Part shown: positions 45,053 through 52,655 of the stretch, piece after piece
Layout of the letters: each line of letters begins with the position of its first letter
Position numbering within the stretch: the first letter of the stretch is position 1
Assembly: GCF_900129005.1 (NCBI RefSeq)
Contig: NZ_FQUN01000019.1
Span: 1 to 64,000 of the forward strand
Length of the DNA: 64,000 bases
Source: Leeuwenhoekiella marinoflava DSM 3653
Lineage (GTDB): Bacteria; Bacteroidota; Bacteroidia; Flavobacteriales; Flavobacteriaceae
Direction of reading: 5' to 3'
Notes under the pieces: model-generated
Told to the model about the DNA's origin: nothing
What the model saw: the letters and a program-made list of their open reading frames with translations, nothing else
Database searches by the model: none
Position numbers and translations under genes: made by a program

Positions 45053-45832
45053 TTATTTAGCTTCTCTTGCGATGCTAAAAGAGCTGAATAATTTTCTTAA
45101 ATCTTTTATATTTTTAAGTCCGGGTTTATCCTCAAATTTGCTGTTTACATCTATGGCAATAAGTGGTAAATCGGTTGCTTGTAATTCGTTTACTGCAGCT
45201 AATTCCTCTAAACCAATTCCGCCACTTAAAATGAACGGTTTTTTAGAATTGTAATCCTTTAAAACGCTCCAGTCAAAGGTATATCCATTGCCGCCTTTTT
45301 CTTTGCCTTTGGTATCAAATAAAAATTTGTCAACCACAGCTTCGTAGTCTTCTAAGATTGAAAAATCAAATTGGTCTTTAATACTGAAAACTTTCCATAC
45401 CTCGACTTCGCTCGGCACCGGCGTTTCGACTGCGTCGGTCGTGAGCTTCACCGAAGGGCTCAGTGCAGTTTCTACCAGCGGATCTCGACTGCGCTCGATC
45501 TGACAGCGGTTTCTGAGTTCTGCACAATACTGCGGAGATTCGTTGCCGTGGAGCTGAATGACATCAAAATTAAACTGCTTTACTTTTTCTAGAATGCAAT
45601 CTGGTTCAGCATTTACAAAAACCCCCACTTTTTTAATTCCAGCGCGCAGTTCTGGAATGTCAGGTAAATCATAATTACGCGGACTCTTCTCGTAAAAAAT
45701 AAAACCCAAGTAATCCGGTTGAAGTGTTGCGACTTCAGCGGTGTTGTGTTTCATTCCGCAGATCTTAAGCCGCAGCGCGGCAGGCGACGAAAATGTTGCA
45801 GTGTTATGCTTATGTGTGTCGTTGTTTTTCAC
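45053..45832 (-). CDS. trpF: Phosphoribosylanthranilate isomerase with in-frame repeat insertion
   Basis: The 259-residue protein is about 50 residues longer than usual. The core is normal: LKICGMKH (catalytic Cys), VGVFVNAE, VIQLHGNESPQYC, VDKFLFDTKGKEKGG (catalytic Asp) and PFILSGGIGLEEL. Between YCAELRN and VWKVFSIKD lies an Arg/Ser/Pro/Glu-rich insert of about 36 residues (109-144; RCQIERSRDPLVETALSPSV and onward), encoded by palindromic repeat DNA at 45401-45508. The start is GTG at 45832, and the first 20 residues also look non-native (FSSPAALR before LKICGMK). All catalytic residues remain, so it is probably functional. Confidence 0.93.
   Translation of the reverse strand: MKNNDTHKHNTATFSSPAALRLKICGMKHNTAEVATLQPDYLGFIFYEKSPRNYDLPDIPELRAGIKKVGVFVNAEPDCILEKVKQFNFDVIQLHGNESPQYCAELRNRCQIERSRDPLVETALSPSVKLTTDAVETPVPSEVEVWKVFSIKDQFDFSILEDYEAVVDKFLFDTKGKEKGGNGYTFDWSVLKDYNSKKPFILSGGIGLEELAAVNELQATDLPLIAIDVNSKFEDKPGLKNIKDLRKLFSSFSIAREAK
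45401..45508. repeat. Palindromic repeat inserted in frame inside trpF
   Basis: About 108 nt, a multiple of three, containing TCGACTTCGCTCGG- and TCTCGACTGCGCTCGA-type palindromic segments. Related TCGAG-rich motifs occur in intergenic DNA at 53605-53685, 58686-58870 and 61813-62282. It is absent from the expected TrpF length and sits in a loop between helix and strand. Confidence 0.75.
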
Positions 45833-45917
45833 ATTTTTATTTTTTTAGTGGGGCAGTATTACCACCCCTGTTTCAGCAAGCTGAAACGTTCCCCTCCTTT
45901 GAAAGGAGGGGAGCTTT

Positions 45918-46038
45918 TTATCTGAGATTTTTGATAAACTCGGTTGCGCTAGCGCCGGGATCGTCTGTTTTCATAAAGTTTTCGCCTATCAAAAATCCTT
46001 TATATCCATAAGGTTGCAATTCTTGAATCGCATCAATT
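45918..46038 (-). pseudogene. trpC 3'-terminal fragment 1
   Basis: On the minus strand this reads IDAIQELQPYGYKGFLIGEN, FMKTDDPGASATEFIKNLR and a stop, homologous to the last 39 codons of trpC. It differs at several codons (DD for DN, IKNLR for IHKLK). No start, so not translated by itself. It is the more diverged copy. Confidence 0.85.
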
Positions 46039-46118
46039 TATAATTCTTATCAGGGGAAGTATAACCACCCCTTTTTCAGCAAGCTGAAATTTCCCCTCCT
46101 TTGAAAGGAGGGAGTCTT

Positions 46119-46237
46119 TTATTTGAGTTTATGGATAAACTCAGTGGCGCTTGCGCCCGGGTTGTCTGTTTTCATAAAGTTTTCGCCTATCAAAAATCCT
46201 TTATATCCATAAGGTTGCAATTCTTGAATCGCATCAA
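46119..46237 (-). pseudogene. trpC 3'-terminal fragment 2
   Basis: The same segment as fragment 1, but its C-terminal codons (MKTDNPGASATEFIHKLK, stop) encode exactly the residues of intact trpC. This indicates a recent duplication or gene conversion. Confidence 0.87.
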
Positions 46238-46321
46238 TTTATAATTCTTATCAGGGGAAGTATAACCACCCCTTTTTTCAGCAAGCTGAAATTTCCCCTC
46301 CTTTGAAAGGAGGGGAGCCTT

Positions 46322-47104
46322 TTATTTGAGTTTATGGATAAACTCAGTGGCGCTTGCGCCCGGGTTGTCTGTTTTCATAAAGTTTTCGCCTATCAAAAAC
46401 CCTTTGTATCCATAAGGTTGCAATTCTTGAATAGCATCGATCGAGCTGATGCCGCTTTCAGAAACCTTCACAAAATCATCCGGAATTTTAGTTGATAAGG
46501 TTTTGCTCGTCTCTAAACTCACTTCAAAAGTTTTAAGATTACGGTTGTTGACGCCCAGCATATCTAATGAAGGCATAATTGACTTTTCTAATTCTTCCAG
46601 ATTATGGACTTCTAAAAGCACATCTAAGCCTAAAGATTTGGCAAACTCCGATAAACTCTTGATTTCGTCACGCGTAAGAACCGCAGCGATCAGTAGAATC
46701 ACATCAGCACCATAGGCTTTAGCTTCTAAGATCTGATACGCATCAACCATGAATTCTTTACGCAAAAGCGGAAACGTACTTGCTGCGCGGGCTAAAAGCA
46801 AATCATCCAGCGAACCGCCAAAATATTTACCATCTGTAAGTACGCTCATTCCACATGCGCCGGCATTTTCATAACCGGTTGCCACATCCTGAACATTGAG
46901 GTTGTGATTGATTACCTGTTTGCTGGGAGAACGGCGTTTGTGCTCTGCAATAATTCCGGAATTACTTGTGCTTAAAGCGGCAGCCAATGAAGGAGATTTT
47001 CGGTCAAAAAGAACCGATTGCTTCAGTTGACTAACCGGAATGAGCTGCTTGCGTAAGGCAACTTCTTTATATTTATCTGCAACTATTTTATCTAAAATGT
47101 TCAT
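46322..47104 (-). CDS. trpC: Indole-3-glycerol phosphate synthase
   Basis: The 260-residue TIM barrel closes the indole ring. Catalytic residues lie in GIIAEHKRRSPSK (Glu, Lys), LLRKEFMVDAYQI (Lys), LLEVHNLEELE (Glu), LGVNNRNLKTF (Asn) and VSESGISS (Glu, Ser). TrpF is a separate gene here. It is separated from trpD by 1 nt. Its 3' end is duplicated twice downstream. Confidence 0.97.
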   Translation of the reverse strand: MNILDKIVADKYKEVALRKQLIPVSQLKQSVLFDRKSPSLAAALSTSNSGIIAEHKRRSPSKQVINHNLNVQDVATGYENAGACGMSVLTDGKYFGGSLDDLLLARAASTFPLLRKEFMVDAYQILEAKAYGADVILLIAAVLTRDEIKSLSEFAKSLGLDVLLEVHNLEELEKSIMPSLDMLGVNNRNLKTFEVSLETSKTLSTKIPDDFVKVSESGISSIDAIQELQPYGYKGFLIGENFMKTDNPGASATEFIHKLK

Positions 47105-47105
47105 T

Positions 47106-48101
47106 TTACTTGCTGCTGAGTTCTATTAATTTATTCAGTTTTTCCAATCCTTTACCACTAAGCAAAGACGCTTTAGCCAAATTAAAACCTGCTTTAGGTT
47201 CCAGATTTTTTACCGTTGCGATAGCCATCCCTGCATTTGCAGCAACCACATTGTTTTGTGCTTCGGTACCTTTACCACTAATTACTTTTTTAAAGATTTC
47301 CGCTGAAGATTCGATGCTGTTTCCACCATAGATATCTTCTTGTTTAATGGTCGAAACGCCAAAGTCTTCGGCACTCAACATGCGCTCGCTGGTGTTTCGG
47401 ATAGCCTTTGTGTTTCCGGTCAATGAAATTTCATCATAACCGTCAAGGCTGTGCAAAATGGTAAAGTTTTTATCAGTTTTCTGATATAGATACCCGTACA
47501 ACCTCGCTAATTCCAAATTAAAGACACCTACGAGTTGATTCTCGGGAAATGCTGGATTCACCATAGGTCCCAGCATATTGAAAAAGGTTTTTACACCGAG
47601 TTCACGACGGATGGGTCCCACGTTTTTCATCGCCGGGTGGAATAGGGGAGCGTGCAATACACAAATACCCGCTTCATCTAAACAGCGTTTTAAAAAGTCT
47701 TTATCATTACTGAATTTGATTCCGAGATGCTCCATCACATTACTGCTTCCACTCACGGAAGAAACCCCATAATTACCGTGTTTAGTGACATTGATTCCCG
47801 CACCTGCAGCGACAAAAGAAGATAAAGTAGAAATGTTGAACGTGTCTTTTCCATCCCCACCGGTGCCACACAGATCAATCGCGTTGTATCCTTCAAAGGG
47901 TACGGCGATACACAGATCCTGTAAGGCATCTCTAAAACCAGCCAACTCTTCAACGGTAATGCTGCGCATCATATAAACCGTGATGAATGCAGCAATCTGG
48001 CTGGTGTTGTACTTTCCTTCTGATATGTTGACCAGCACGTCACGTGCCTCTGATTTATTGAGTTGCTCGTGGTTGATGAGTCTGTTTAATAGTGTTTTCA
48101 T
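47106..48101 (-). CDS. trpD: Anthranilate phosphoribosyltransferase
   Basis: The 331-residue enzyme couples anthranilate with PRPP. Motifs: DLCGTGGDGKDTFNISTLS (PRPP loop), VTKHGNYGVSSVSGSSN and FNMLGPMVNP. It is not fused to TrpG. A short palindromic intergenic element (CCCCCTCTAACTCCCCCAAA, then GGGGGAGG; 48106-48132) separates it from trpG. Confidence 0.97.
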   Translation of the reverse strand: MKTLLNRLINHEQLNKSEARDVLVNISEGKYNTSQIAAFITVYMMRSITVEELAGFRDALQDLCIAVPFEGYNAIDLCGTGGDGKDTFNISTLSSFVAAGAGINVTKHGNYGVSSVSGSSNVMEHLGIKFSNDKDFLKRCLDEAGICVLHAPLFHPAMKNVGPIRRELGVKTFFNMLGPMVNPAFPENQLVGVFNLELARLYGYLYQKTDKNFTILHSLDGYDEISLTGNTKAIRNTSERMLSAEDFGVSTIKQEDIYGGNSIESSAEIFKKVISGKGTEAQNNVVAANAGMAIATVKNLEPKAGFNLAKASLLSGKGLEKLNKLIELSSK

Positions 48102-48167
48102 TATCCCCCTCTAACTCCCCCAAAGGGGGAGGATTTTTATTTAATGTTTGTAGTTCTGTTTTAAGAG

Positions 48168-48187
48168 ATTTCCGTTTTCACGGAAAT
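48168..48187. repeat. Short hairpin repeat ATTTCCG...CGGAAAT
   Basis: Perfect 7-bp arms around TTTTCA between trpD and trpG. Related copies: 60270-60287, 60340-60359 and, more diverged, 31713-31730 and 30596-30609. Confidence 0.7.
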
Positions 48188-48197
48188 GGAAAAACGA

Positions 48198-48824
48198 TTA
48201 GCTATTTACCCAATTTTGGATCATTTTCTTGCCTTCCGGAGTTAAAACCGACTCGGGATGAAACTGTACACCGCGTACATCATATTCGCGGTGGCGTAAA
48301 GACATGATTTGTCCGTTAACATCAATCGAAGTGATCTCGAGATCTTTTGGGAAATTTTCAGGAGCAACCACCCACGAGTGATACCGGCCAATTTCAAATT
48401 CCTCAGGAATATCTTTAAATATGGGTTCGTCTGTAACCAGTTGTTTTGCTGAGGTTGCCACGCCATGAAAAACCTGATCGAGATTGATGAGCGATCCGCC
48501 AAAAACTTCGCCGATAGCTTGTTGACCTAAGCAAACTCCAAGCATACTTTTAGTAGCAGCATAGGTTTTGATGATTTCTTTTAAAAGCCCGGCTTCATCC
48601 GGTATTCCCGGTCCCGGTGATAATAAGATTTTATCATAAGCAGCAACCTCTTCCAGCTGGAGTTGGTCGTTACGCCTTACGGTAACTTCGCAGTCCAGGT
48701 CTTCCAGGTAGTGCACCAGATTGTACACAAAACTGTCGTAATTGTCGATTACTAAAACTTTAATCCCCCCAGCCCCCGAAAGGGGTGCGGATGCATCGTT
48801 ATTTTTAATTTTATTCGTCTTCAT
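48198..48824 (-). CDS. trpG: Anthranilate synthase glutamine amidotransferase subunit
   Basis: The 208-residue class I amidotransferase supplies ammonia to TrpE. The nucleophile Cys is in MLGVCLGQQAIGE; the His-Glu pair is in GVQFHPESVLTPEG; the start of the domain is VLVIDNYDSFVYNLVHYLED. About 20 extra N-terminal residues (including ASAPLSGAGGIK) precede it, encoded by a C/G-rich palindromic repeat at 48763-48790; TrpG normally begins directly at MKxLVIDNYDSF. Confidence 0.95.
   Translation of the reverse strand: MKTNKIKNNDASAPLSGAGGIKVLVIDNYDSFVYNLVHYLEDLDCEVTVRRNDQLQLEEVAAYDKILLSPGPGIPDEAGLLKEIIKTYAATKSMLGVCLGQQAIGEVFGGSLINLDQVFHGVATSAKQLVTDEPIFKDIPEEFEIGRYHSWVVAPENFPKDLEITSIDVNGQIMSLRHREYDVRGVQFHPESVLTPEGKKMIQNWVNS
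48763..48790. repeat. G/C-rich palindromic repeat in the trpG N-terminal codons
   Basis: AATCCCCCCAGCCCCCGAAA then GGGGTGCGG, of the same type as the intergenic element at 48106-48132. It is translated in frame as SAPLSGAGG just ahead of the conserved TrpG start. Confidence 0.65.
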
Positions 48825-48907
48825 ATCCTAGTATAAAGCGGTTCAAATGCTTTAATTGATTTTTGATTTATGGTCTTTTCGCAAAGCAAAAAGGGATAAG
48901 TTAGGGG

Positions 48908-50305
48908 CTATATTTCTTCAGCCAGTTTAAGTGCTTTAGTAAGTGCTCCTAATTTGTTATATACTTCTTCGAGTTCTTTTGAAGGAACACTGTCGCTTAC
49001 GATACCGGCACCTGCCTGATAATGCAATTGATGGTTTTTACTTAAAAAAGAACGAATGATTATGGCGTGATTGAAGTTTCCATTAAAATCCATAAAACCG
49101 AGTGCTCCTCCGTAAAAATCCCGGTTTATGGGTTCGTATTTTTCCAGCAATTTCATCGCATTGTGCTTAGGCGCACCGCTTAGTGTTCCTGCCGGAAAAG
49201 TATCTGCAACCACACGCATGGTAGAAGTTTGGGGATGTTTGGTTGCGGTTACTTTACTAACCAAATGAATCACATGTGAGAAGAATTGTACCTCGCGGTA
49301 GGTTTCTACTTTTACGTTGCTTCCGTTGCGGCTGAGGTCGTTGCGGGCCAGATCAACCAGCATCACATGCTCGCTGTTTTCTTTTGCATCTTCAGATAAT
49401 TTCTTAGCCAAAGCAGCATCTTTCTCATCATTTCCGGTACGTTTAAAGGTACCTGCAATGGGGTGAATTTCGGCTTTACCATCTTGAACAATCAGTTGTG
49501 CTTCTGGTGAACTACCAAAGATTTTAAAGTTTCCGTAGTCAAAATAGAAAAGATACGGAGAAGGGTTTACACTGCGCAGGCTTCGGTATACATTGAATTC
49601 GTCACCGCTAAATCCTTGCGAAAAGCGTTTAGAAGGTACGATCTGAAACACATCGCCACGTTGACAATGTTTTTTACATGTGTCAACCAGGTCTATAAAT
49701 TGTTCGTCTGTGGTAACCGATTTTTGCTCGCCTTCCAGTTTGAAAGTGTATTCAGCAAAACTTTTTACCGTTAGCAATTGTGCTATCTGTTCGAGATTAT
49801 TTTCAGCATTATAGGTATGCGAAAAAATATGCGCTTCGTTATTGAAATGATTTATTGCAATGATGTTTTGATACACTGCGTAATACATATCAGGAATATC
49901 GAGCGCGTCTTCTTTTTTAGTGATCTCAATATTTTCAAAATACCGAACGCCATCGTAGCTCATATAGCCGAAAAGTCCGTTTTGTATGAACTTTTTCTCG
50001 TTGGTATCCGTTTCAAATTTCTTGGCAAACCCTTCAATGATCCCAACAACATCGGTATCTGATTCTATTGAAGTAAGCTGAATAGTTCCGTCAGGGAATT
50101 CTTCTTTTATTTCCTCGTTTTTAATCGAAATAGAGGCGATGGGGTTGCAACAAATATAACTGAAGGTATTGTCGTTAGCCCGGTAGTCACTACTTTCTAG
50201 CAATAAACTGTTTGGGAATTTATCTCTTAGACGCAAATAGACTGATACGGGAGTTATCGTATCGGCTAAGATCTTTTTGCTGTGTGTTTTTAAAATGTAC
50301 TTCAT
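48908..50305 (-). CDS. trpE: Anthranilate synthase component I
   Basis: The 465-residue chorismate-using enzyme has the C-terminal catalytic domain with GDVFQIVPSKRFSQGF, FGSSPEAQLIV, IHPIAGTFKRTGNDEKDAAL (IAGT), HVMLVDLARNDLSRNG, TFPAGTLSGAPK and YQAGAGIVSDSVP. The N-terminal region should bind feedback Trp (LLLESSDYRAND carries the LLES motif). It is the first structural gene of the trp operon, 25 nt after the attenuator hairpin. Confidence 0.97.
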   Translation of the reverse strand: MKYILKTHSKKILADTITPVSVYLRLRDKFPNSLLLESSDYRANDNTFSYICCNPIASISIKNEEIKEEFPDGTIQLTSIESDTDVVGIIEGFAKKFETDTNEKKFIQNGLFGYMSYDGVRYFENIEITKKEDALDIPDMYYAVYQNIIAINHFNNEAHIFSHTYNAENNLEQIAQLLTVKSFAEYTFKLEGEQKSVTTDEQFIDLVDTCKKHCQRGDVFQIVPSKRFSQGFSGDEFNVYRSLRSVNPSPYLFYFDYGNFKIFGSSPEAQLIVQDGKAEIHPIAGTFKRTGNDEKDAALAKKLSEDAKENSEHVMLVDLARNDLSRNGSNVKVETYREVQFFSHVIHLVSKVTATKHPQTSTMRVVADTFPAGTLSGAPKHNAMKLLEKYEPINRDFYGGALGFMDFNGNFNHAIIIRSFLSKNHQLHYQAGAGIVSDSVPSKELEEVYNKLGALTKALKLAEEI

Positions 50306-50329
50306 TTTGGATTGATATGCTGGTAAAAC

Positions 50330-50362
50330 AAAAAAAGCCTGTCGTGAGACAGGCCTTTTTTT
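50330..50362 (-). terminator. trp attenuator terminator hairpin
   Basis: On the minus strand: A7, GGCCTGTC, loop TCAC, GACAGGC, T7. It sits between the Trp-rich leader ORF and trpE, so it must be read through for operon expression. Confidence 0.92.
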
Positions 50363-50395
50363 ATTTGAAATTTAAATACAAGGTTGCTTCACGAC
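50330..50395 (-). promoter_or_regulatory. trp attenuator: mutually exclusive antiterminator pairing
   Basis: Minus-strand GTCGTGA (50395-50389), starting 1 nt after the leader stop codon, is perfectly complementary to TCACGAC (50347-50341). The latter spans the loop and first bases of the 3' arm of the terminator hairpin. Forming this 7-bp helix would prevent the terminator. A ribosome stalled on the Trp codons leaves GTCGTGA free; one that has reached the stop codon covers it. This is the classic leader-peptide attenuation arrangement. Confidence 0.82.
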
Positions 50396-50396
50396 G

Positions 50397-50534
50397 TTAT
50401 TGTTGCGAGATCCACCACCACGTATTTACTCGATAATCGAGGCTTGGGTTTTTCGAGGCTTTCCCCGAAATTCCAATCATTGGATTATGTGTAAACTTGG
50501 TTTTCATGCCAAGGCTGTTTTTTTTATTTTTCAT
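50397..50534 (-). CDS. trpL: trp operon leader peptide with three consecutive Trp codons
   Basis: A 45-codon ORF begins MKNKKNSLGMKTKFTHNPMI and ends RVNTWWWISQQ, stop. Trp is otherwise rare, so TGG-TGG-TGG five codons before the stop is a strong stalling signal. An in-frame ATG at 50507 (36 residues, MKTKFTHNP...) may be the real start: it is preceded by an A-rich stretch, while the ATG at 50534 lies almost at the predicted transcription start. The middle (SLDYR) is encoded by a dispersed CTCGATTATCGAG palindrome. Role inferred: sensing charged tRNA-Trp to control the trp operon. Confidence 0.85.
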   Translation of the reverse strand: MKNKKNSLGMKTKFTHNPMIGISGKASKNPSLDYRVNTWWWISQQ

Positions 50535-50543
50535 ACTGAGCAT

Positions 50544-50573
50544 CAAAGATAAAAATTGATGCTGAAGCGACAA
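50544..50573 (-). promoter_or_regulatory. Promoter of the trp operon
   Basis: Minus-strand TTG (50573-50571, within TTTG), 19-nt spacer, TATCTTTG (50551-50544): full Bacteroidetes consensus placed just upstream of the leader ORF. Confidence 0.75.
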
Positions 50574-50620
50574 ACAATTTGTAGAGAAATGTTCTTATAT
50601 TTTATGTTCTTTACTTTTCT

Positions 50621-50764
50621 TAGCTCGCGTGATTTCTATTTTACGGGAACTCGTGAACCTCGCATCCTCGGTTTGCTCAAGAGACTCTTACGTCGTTTTA
50701 AGACTAAAGGTTCTCTTGGAACAGTGCATTCCTCTCCCTGCGGTCGTCGGATGCAGAAAAGAAA
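50621..50764 (+). repeat. Interspersed repeat family A, copy 1
   Basis: About 140 nt running from GCTCGCGTGATTTCTATTTT through CTCAAGAGACTC, TTAAGACTAAAGGTTCTC and CTCCCTGCGGTCGTCGGATG to GCAGAAAAGAA. Other copies: 51579-51722, 52656-52853, and the 5' part only at 53507-53568. It is translated in spurious ORFs; no gene is supported. Confidence 0.85.
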
Positions 50765-50769
50765 AGAGC

Positions 50770-50876
50770 CTCTCGCCTAGGAATTTTTCGCCTTAGGGGC
50801 GAAAACCGCCTTGTCAGCTCCGCGTCGCTACCGCTCCTGTCCTTCGGAGCTGCCTGCATCTATTCTGAACCGAGGG
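50770..50876. repeat. Structured element, copy 1
   Basis: Closing stem CTCTCG/CGAGGG (one wobble) around hairpin TTTTCGCC/GGCGAAAA (50785-50805) and hairpin CAGCTCCG/CGGAGCTG (50815-50852). Confidence 0.7.
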
Positions 50877-50890
50877 AATTGATAATTCGT

Positions 50891-51210
50891 TTAACCCTTC
50901 GGGTTTGAATACTTTCTTTTTTCTAAAATTTCTTATGCAATACATTTTAAAAACGGCCTACAAGAAGGTATCGTGAAATTTGAAGTGAGCGAAACGTCGC
51001 AGGCGGTTCTGTTTGAGGGCGCGATAGCGGCTGAGTTAAGCGCATGCAGTGGAGTGAACGATAAATTTAGATTCCGTCTTATGAGCCTTGATTTTTTGGT
51101 TCTTTGGCATTAAGGCAAAAGAACAGGAACACGAATAAAAGTTATAGATTCTATTCGTGTTCCTTACTTTTCTTTGCTCGTCCAAAGAAAAGTAACAAAA
51201 GAAAAGACAC
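50891..51210 (+). repeat. Interspersed repeat family B, copy 1
   Basis: About 320 nt: AACCCTTCGGGTTTGAATAC, ACGGCCTACAAGAAGGTATC, CGTCGCAGGCGGTTCTGTTT, GCGCATGCAGTGGAGTGAAC, then hairpins GCCTTGAT.../ATCAAGGC-like, CACGAATA/TATTCGTG-like and TTACTTTTCTTTG/CAAAGAAAAGTAA. Related copies start near 51995, 52401 and 53195. Partial copies cover 51484-51590 and 51722-51806. Confidence 0.85.
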
Positions 51211-51320
51211 TTTTTCTTAGGTATTTTTGCCTTATCAGGCAAAACCGCAACAAGTCCCCTAAATTTTCTCCAAGGCTTCGAAAATTTTTAACGGGGCCTT
51301 CTTGCTATACTGAAGAAAAA
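51211..51320. repeat. Structured element, copy 2
   Basis: Closing stem TTTTTCTT/AAGAAAAA, hairpin TTTTGCC/GGCAAAA (51225-51244), hairpin AAGTCCCC/GGGGCCTT with one mismatch (51252-51300) extended by AATTTTC/GAAAATT. Confidence 0.75.
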
Positions 51321-51578
51321 GAGGGCTAAAGAATACTATTCTTAGTTTTGATTTTGGAAACGGCCTACTTTTTAGATCTGTAGTAAAACAAGCAAATACC
51401 GCAGTTGGGCTAGTGGAGGATGGCTTAGCGCAGCGGTTTGCCATCCGCAGGATAAGGGATTTGCGTAGTTTTCAAGGATGTAAAAATAAGCCTTGATTTT
51501 TTGGTTCTTTGGCATCAAGGCAAAAGAACAGGAACATGAATAGAAGTTATAGGTTTTATAGCATGTTCTGTTCATTTT

Positions 51579-51722
51579 CTTTGCTCGCGTCATTCTTATT
51601 TTCTCGGGAGCTCGTGAACCTCCGTCGGTTTGCTCAAGAGACTCCTACGTCGTTTTAAGACTAAAGGTTCTCTTGGAACAGTGCATTCCTCTCCCTGCGG
51701 TCGTCGGATGCAGAAAAGAACA
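51579..51722 (+). repeat. Interspersed repeat family A, copy 2
   Basis: Matches copy 1 closely from CTCAAGAGACTCCTACGTCG to GCAGAAAAGAA; the 5' part differs by small changes (TTCTCGGGAGCTCGTGAACC). Confidence 0.85.
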
Positions 51723-51806
51723 GGAACACGAATAGAAGTTATAGGTTCTATTCGTATTTCTTACTTTTCTTTGCTCGACCAAAGAAAAGTAACAAAAGAA
51801 AAGACA

Positions 51807-51920
51807 CCTTTTGGATAGGTATTTTTCGCCTTAGGGGCGAAAACCGCAGCAGTGCTCCTAAATTTTCTCCAAGGCTTCAAAAATTTTTAACGGAGCACCG
51901 CCGCTATACTGACCAAAAGG
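51807..51920. repeat. Structured element, copy 3
   Basis: Closing stem CCTTTTGG/CCAAAAGG, hairpin TTTTCGCC/GGCGAAAA (51823-51843), hairpin GTGCTCC/GGAGCAC (51852-51898). Stem sequences differ from copy 2 but stay complementary. Confidence 0.78.
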
Positions 51921-51994
51921 AAACCTGCTATAGGATATTTTTGTAAAGAAGGATATTTCAAAAAGAGTCTAAATGCTTATTAATACTTGAAGAA

Positions 51995-52251
51995 TGGCCT
52001 ACAAGAAGGTATCGTCAAATTTGAAGTGAGCGGAACGTCGCAGGCGGTTCTGTTTGAGGGCGTGATAGCGGCTGAGTTATGCGCATGCAGTGGAGTGAAC
52101 GATAAATTTAGATACTGTCTTGTGAGCCTTGATTTTTTGGTTCTTTGGCATCAAGGCAAAAGAACAGGAACACGAATAGAAGTTATAGGTTTTATTCGTA
52201 TTTCTTACTTTTCTTTGCTCGTCCAAAGAAAAGTAACAAAAGAAAAGACAC
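51995..52251 (+). repeat. Interspersed repeat family B, copy 2
   Basis: From TGGCCTACAAGAAGGTATCG through the shared CGTCGCAGGCGGTTCTGTTT core to AAAGTAACAAAAGAAAAGAC. Followed directly by structured element copy 4. Confidence 0.85.
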
Positions 52252-52361
52252 TTTTTCTTAGGTATTTTTGCCCTAAGGGGCAAAACCGCAAGAAGTTCCC
52301 TAAATTTTCTCCAAGGCTTCGAAAATTTTTAACGGGAACTTCTTGCTATACTGAAGAAAAA
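52252..52361. repeat. Structured element, copy 4
   Basis: Closing stem TTTTTCTT/AAGAAAAA, hairpin TTTTGCCC/GGGCAAAA (52266-52285), hairpin AGAAGTTCCC/GGGAACTTCT (52291-52343), again with compensatory changes. Confidence 0.78.
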
Positions 52362-52400
52362 GAAGGCTAAAGAATTATATTCTTAGTTCTAATCTTAGAA

Positions 52401-52655
52401 ACGGCCTATCAAGAGGTTCTCGTAAAATTTGCGGTGAGCGTAGCGTCGCAGGCGGTTCTGTTTGAGGGCGCGATAGCGGCTGAGTTAAGCGCATGCAGTG
52501 GAGTTAACGATAAATTTAGATACTGTCTTGTGAGCCTTGATTTTTTGGTTTCCAGCCGCATCAACTCGCTCAAAGACATGCTTTGCTGTATCAAGGCAAA
52601 AGAACAGGAAGGTGAATAGAAGTTATAGGTTTTATTCGTATTTCTTACTTTTCTT
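52401..52655 (+). repeat. Interspersed repeat family B, copy 3
   Basis: Shares the CGTCGCAGGCGGTTCTGTTT core. The loop of the following hairpin is replaced by TTTCCAGCCGCATCAACTCG, as in copy 4; it then runs into a family A copy. Confidence 0.82.

Larger units (their letters stand above)
45850..46315. repeat. Tandem triplication of a hairpin element plus trpC 3' end
   Basis: Three hairpin blocks (45850-45912, 46053-46112, 46254-46315) each read GGGGnAGTATnACCACCCC, TTTCAGCAAGCTGAAA, then CCCCTCCTTTGAAAGGAGGG. Each is followed on the plus strand by a trpC 3'-end sequence (two fragments, then the real gene). The repeat period is about 200 nt. Confidence 0.88.
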
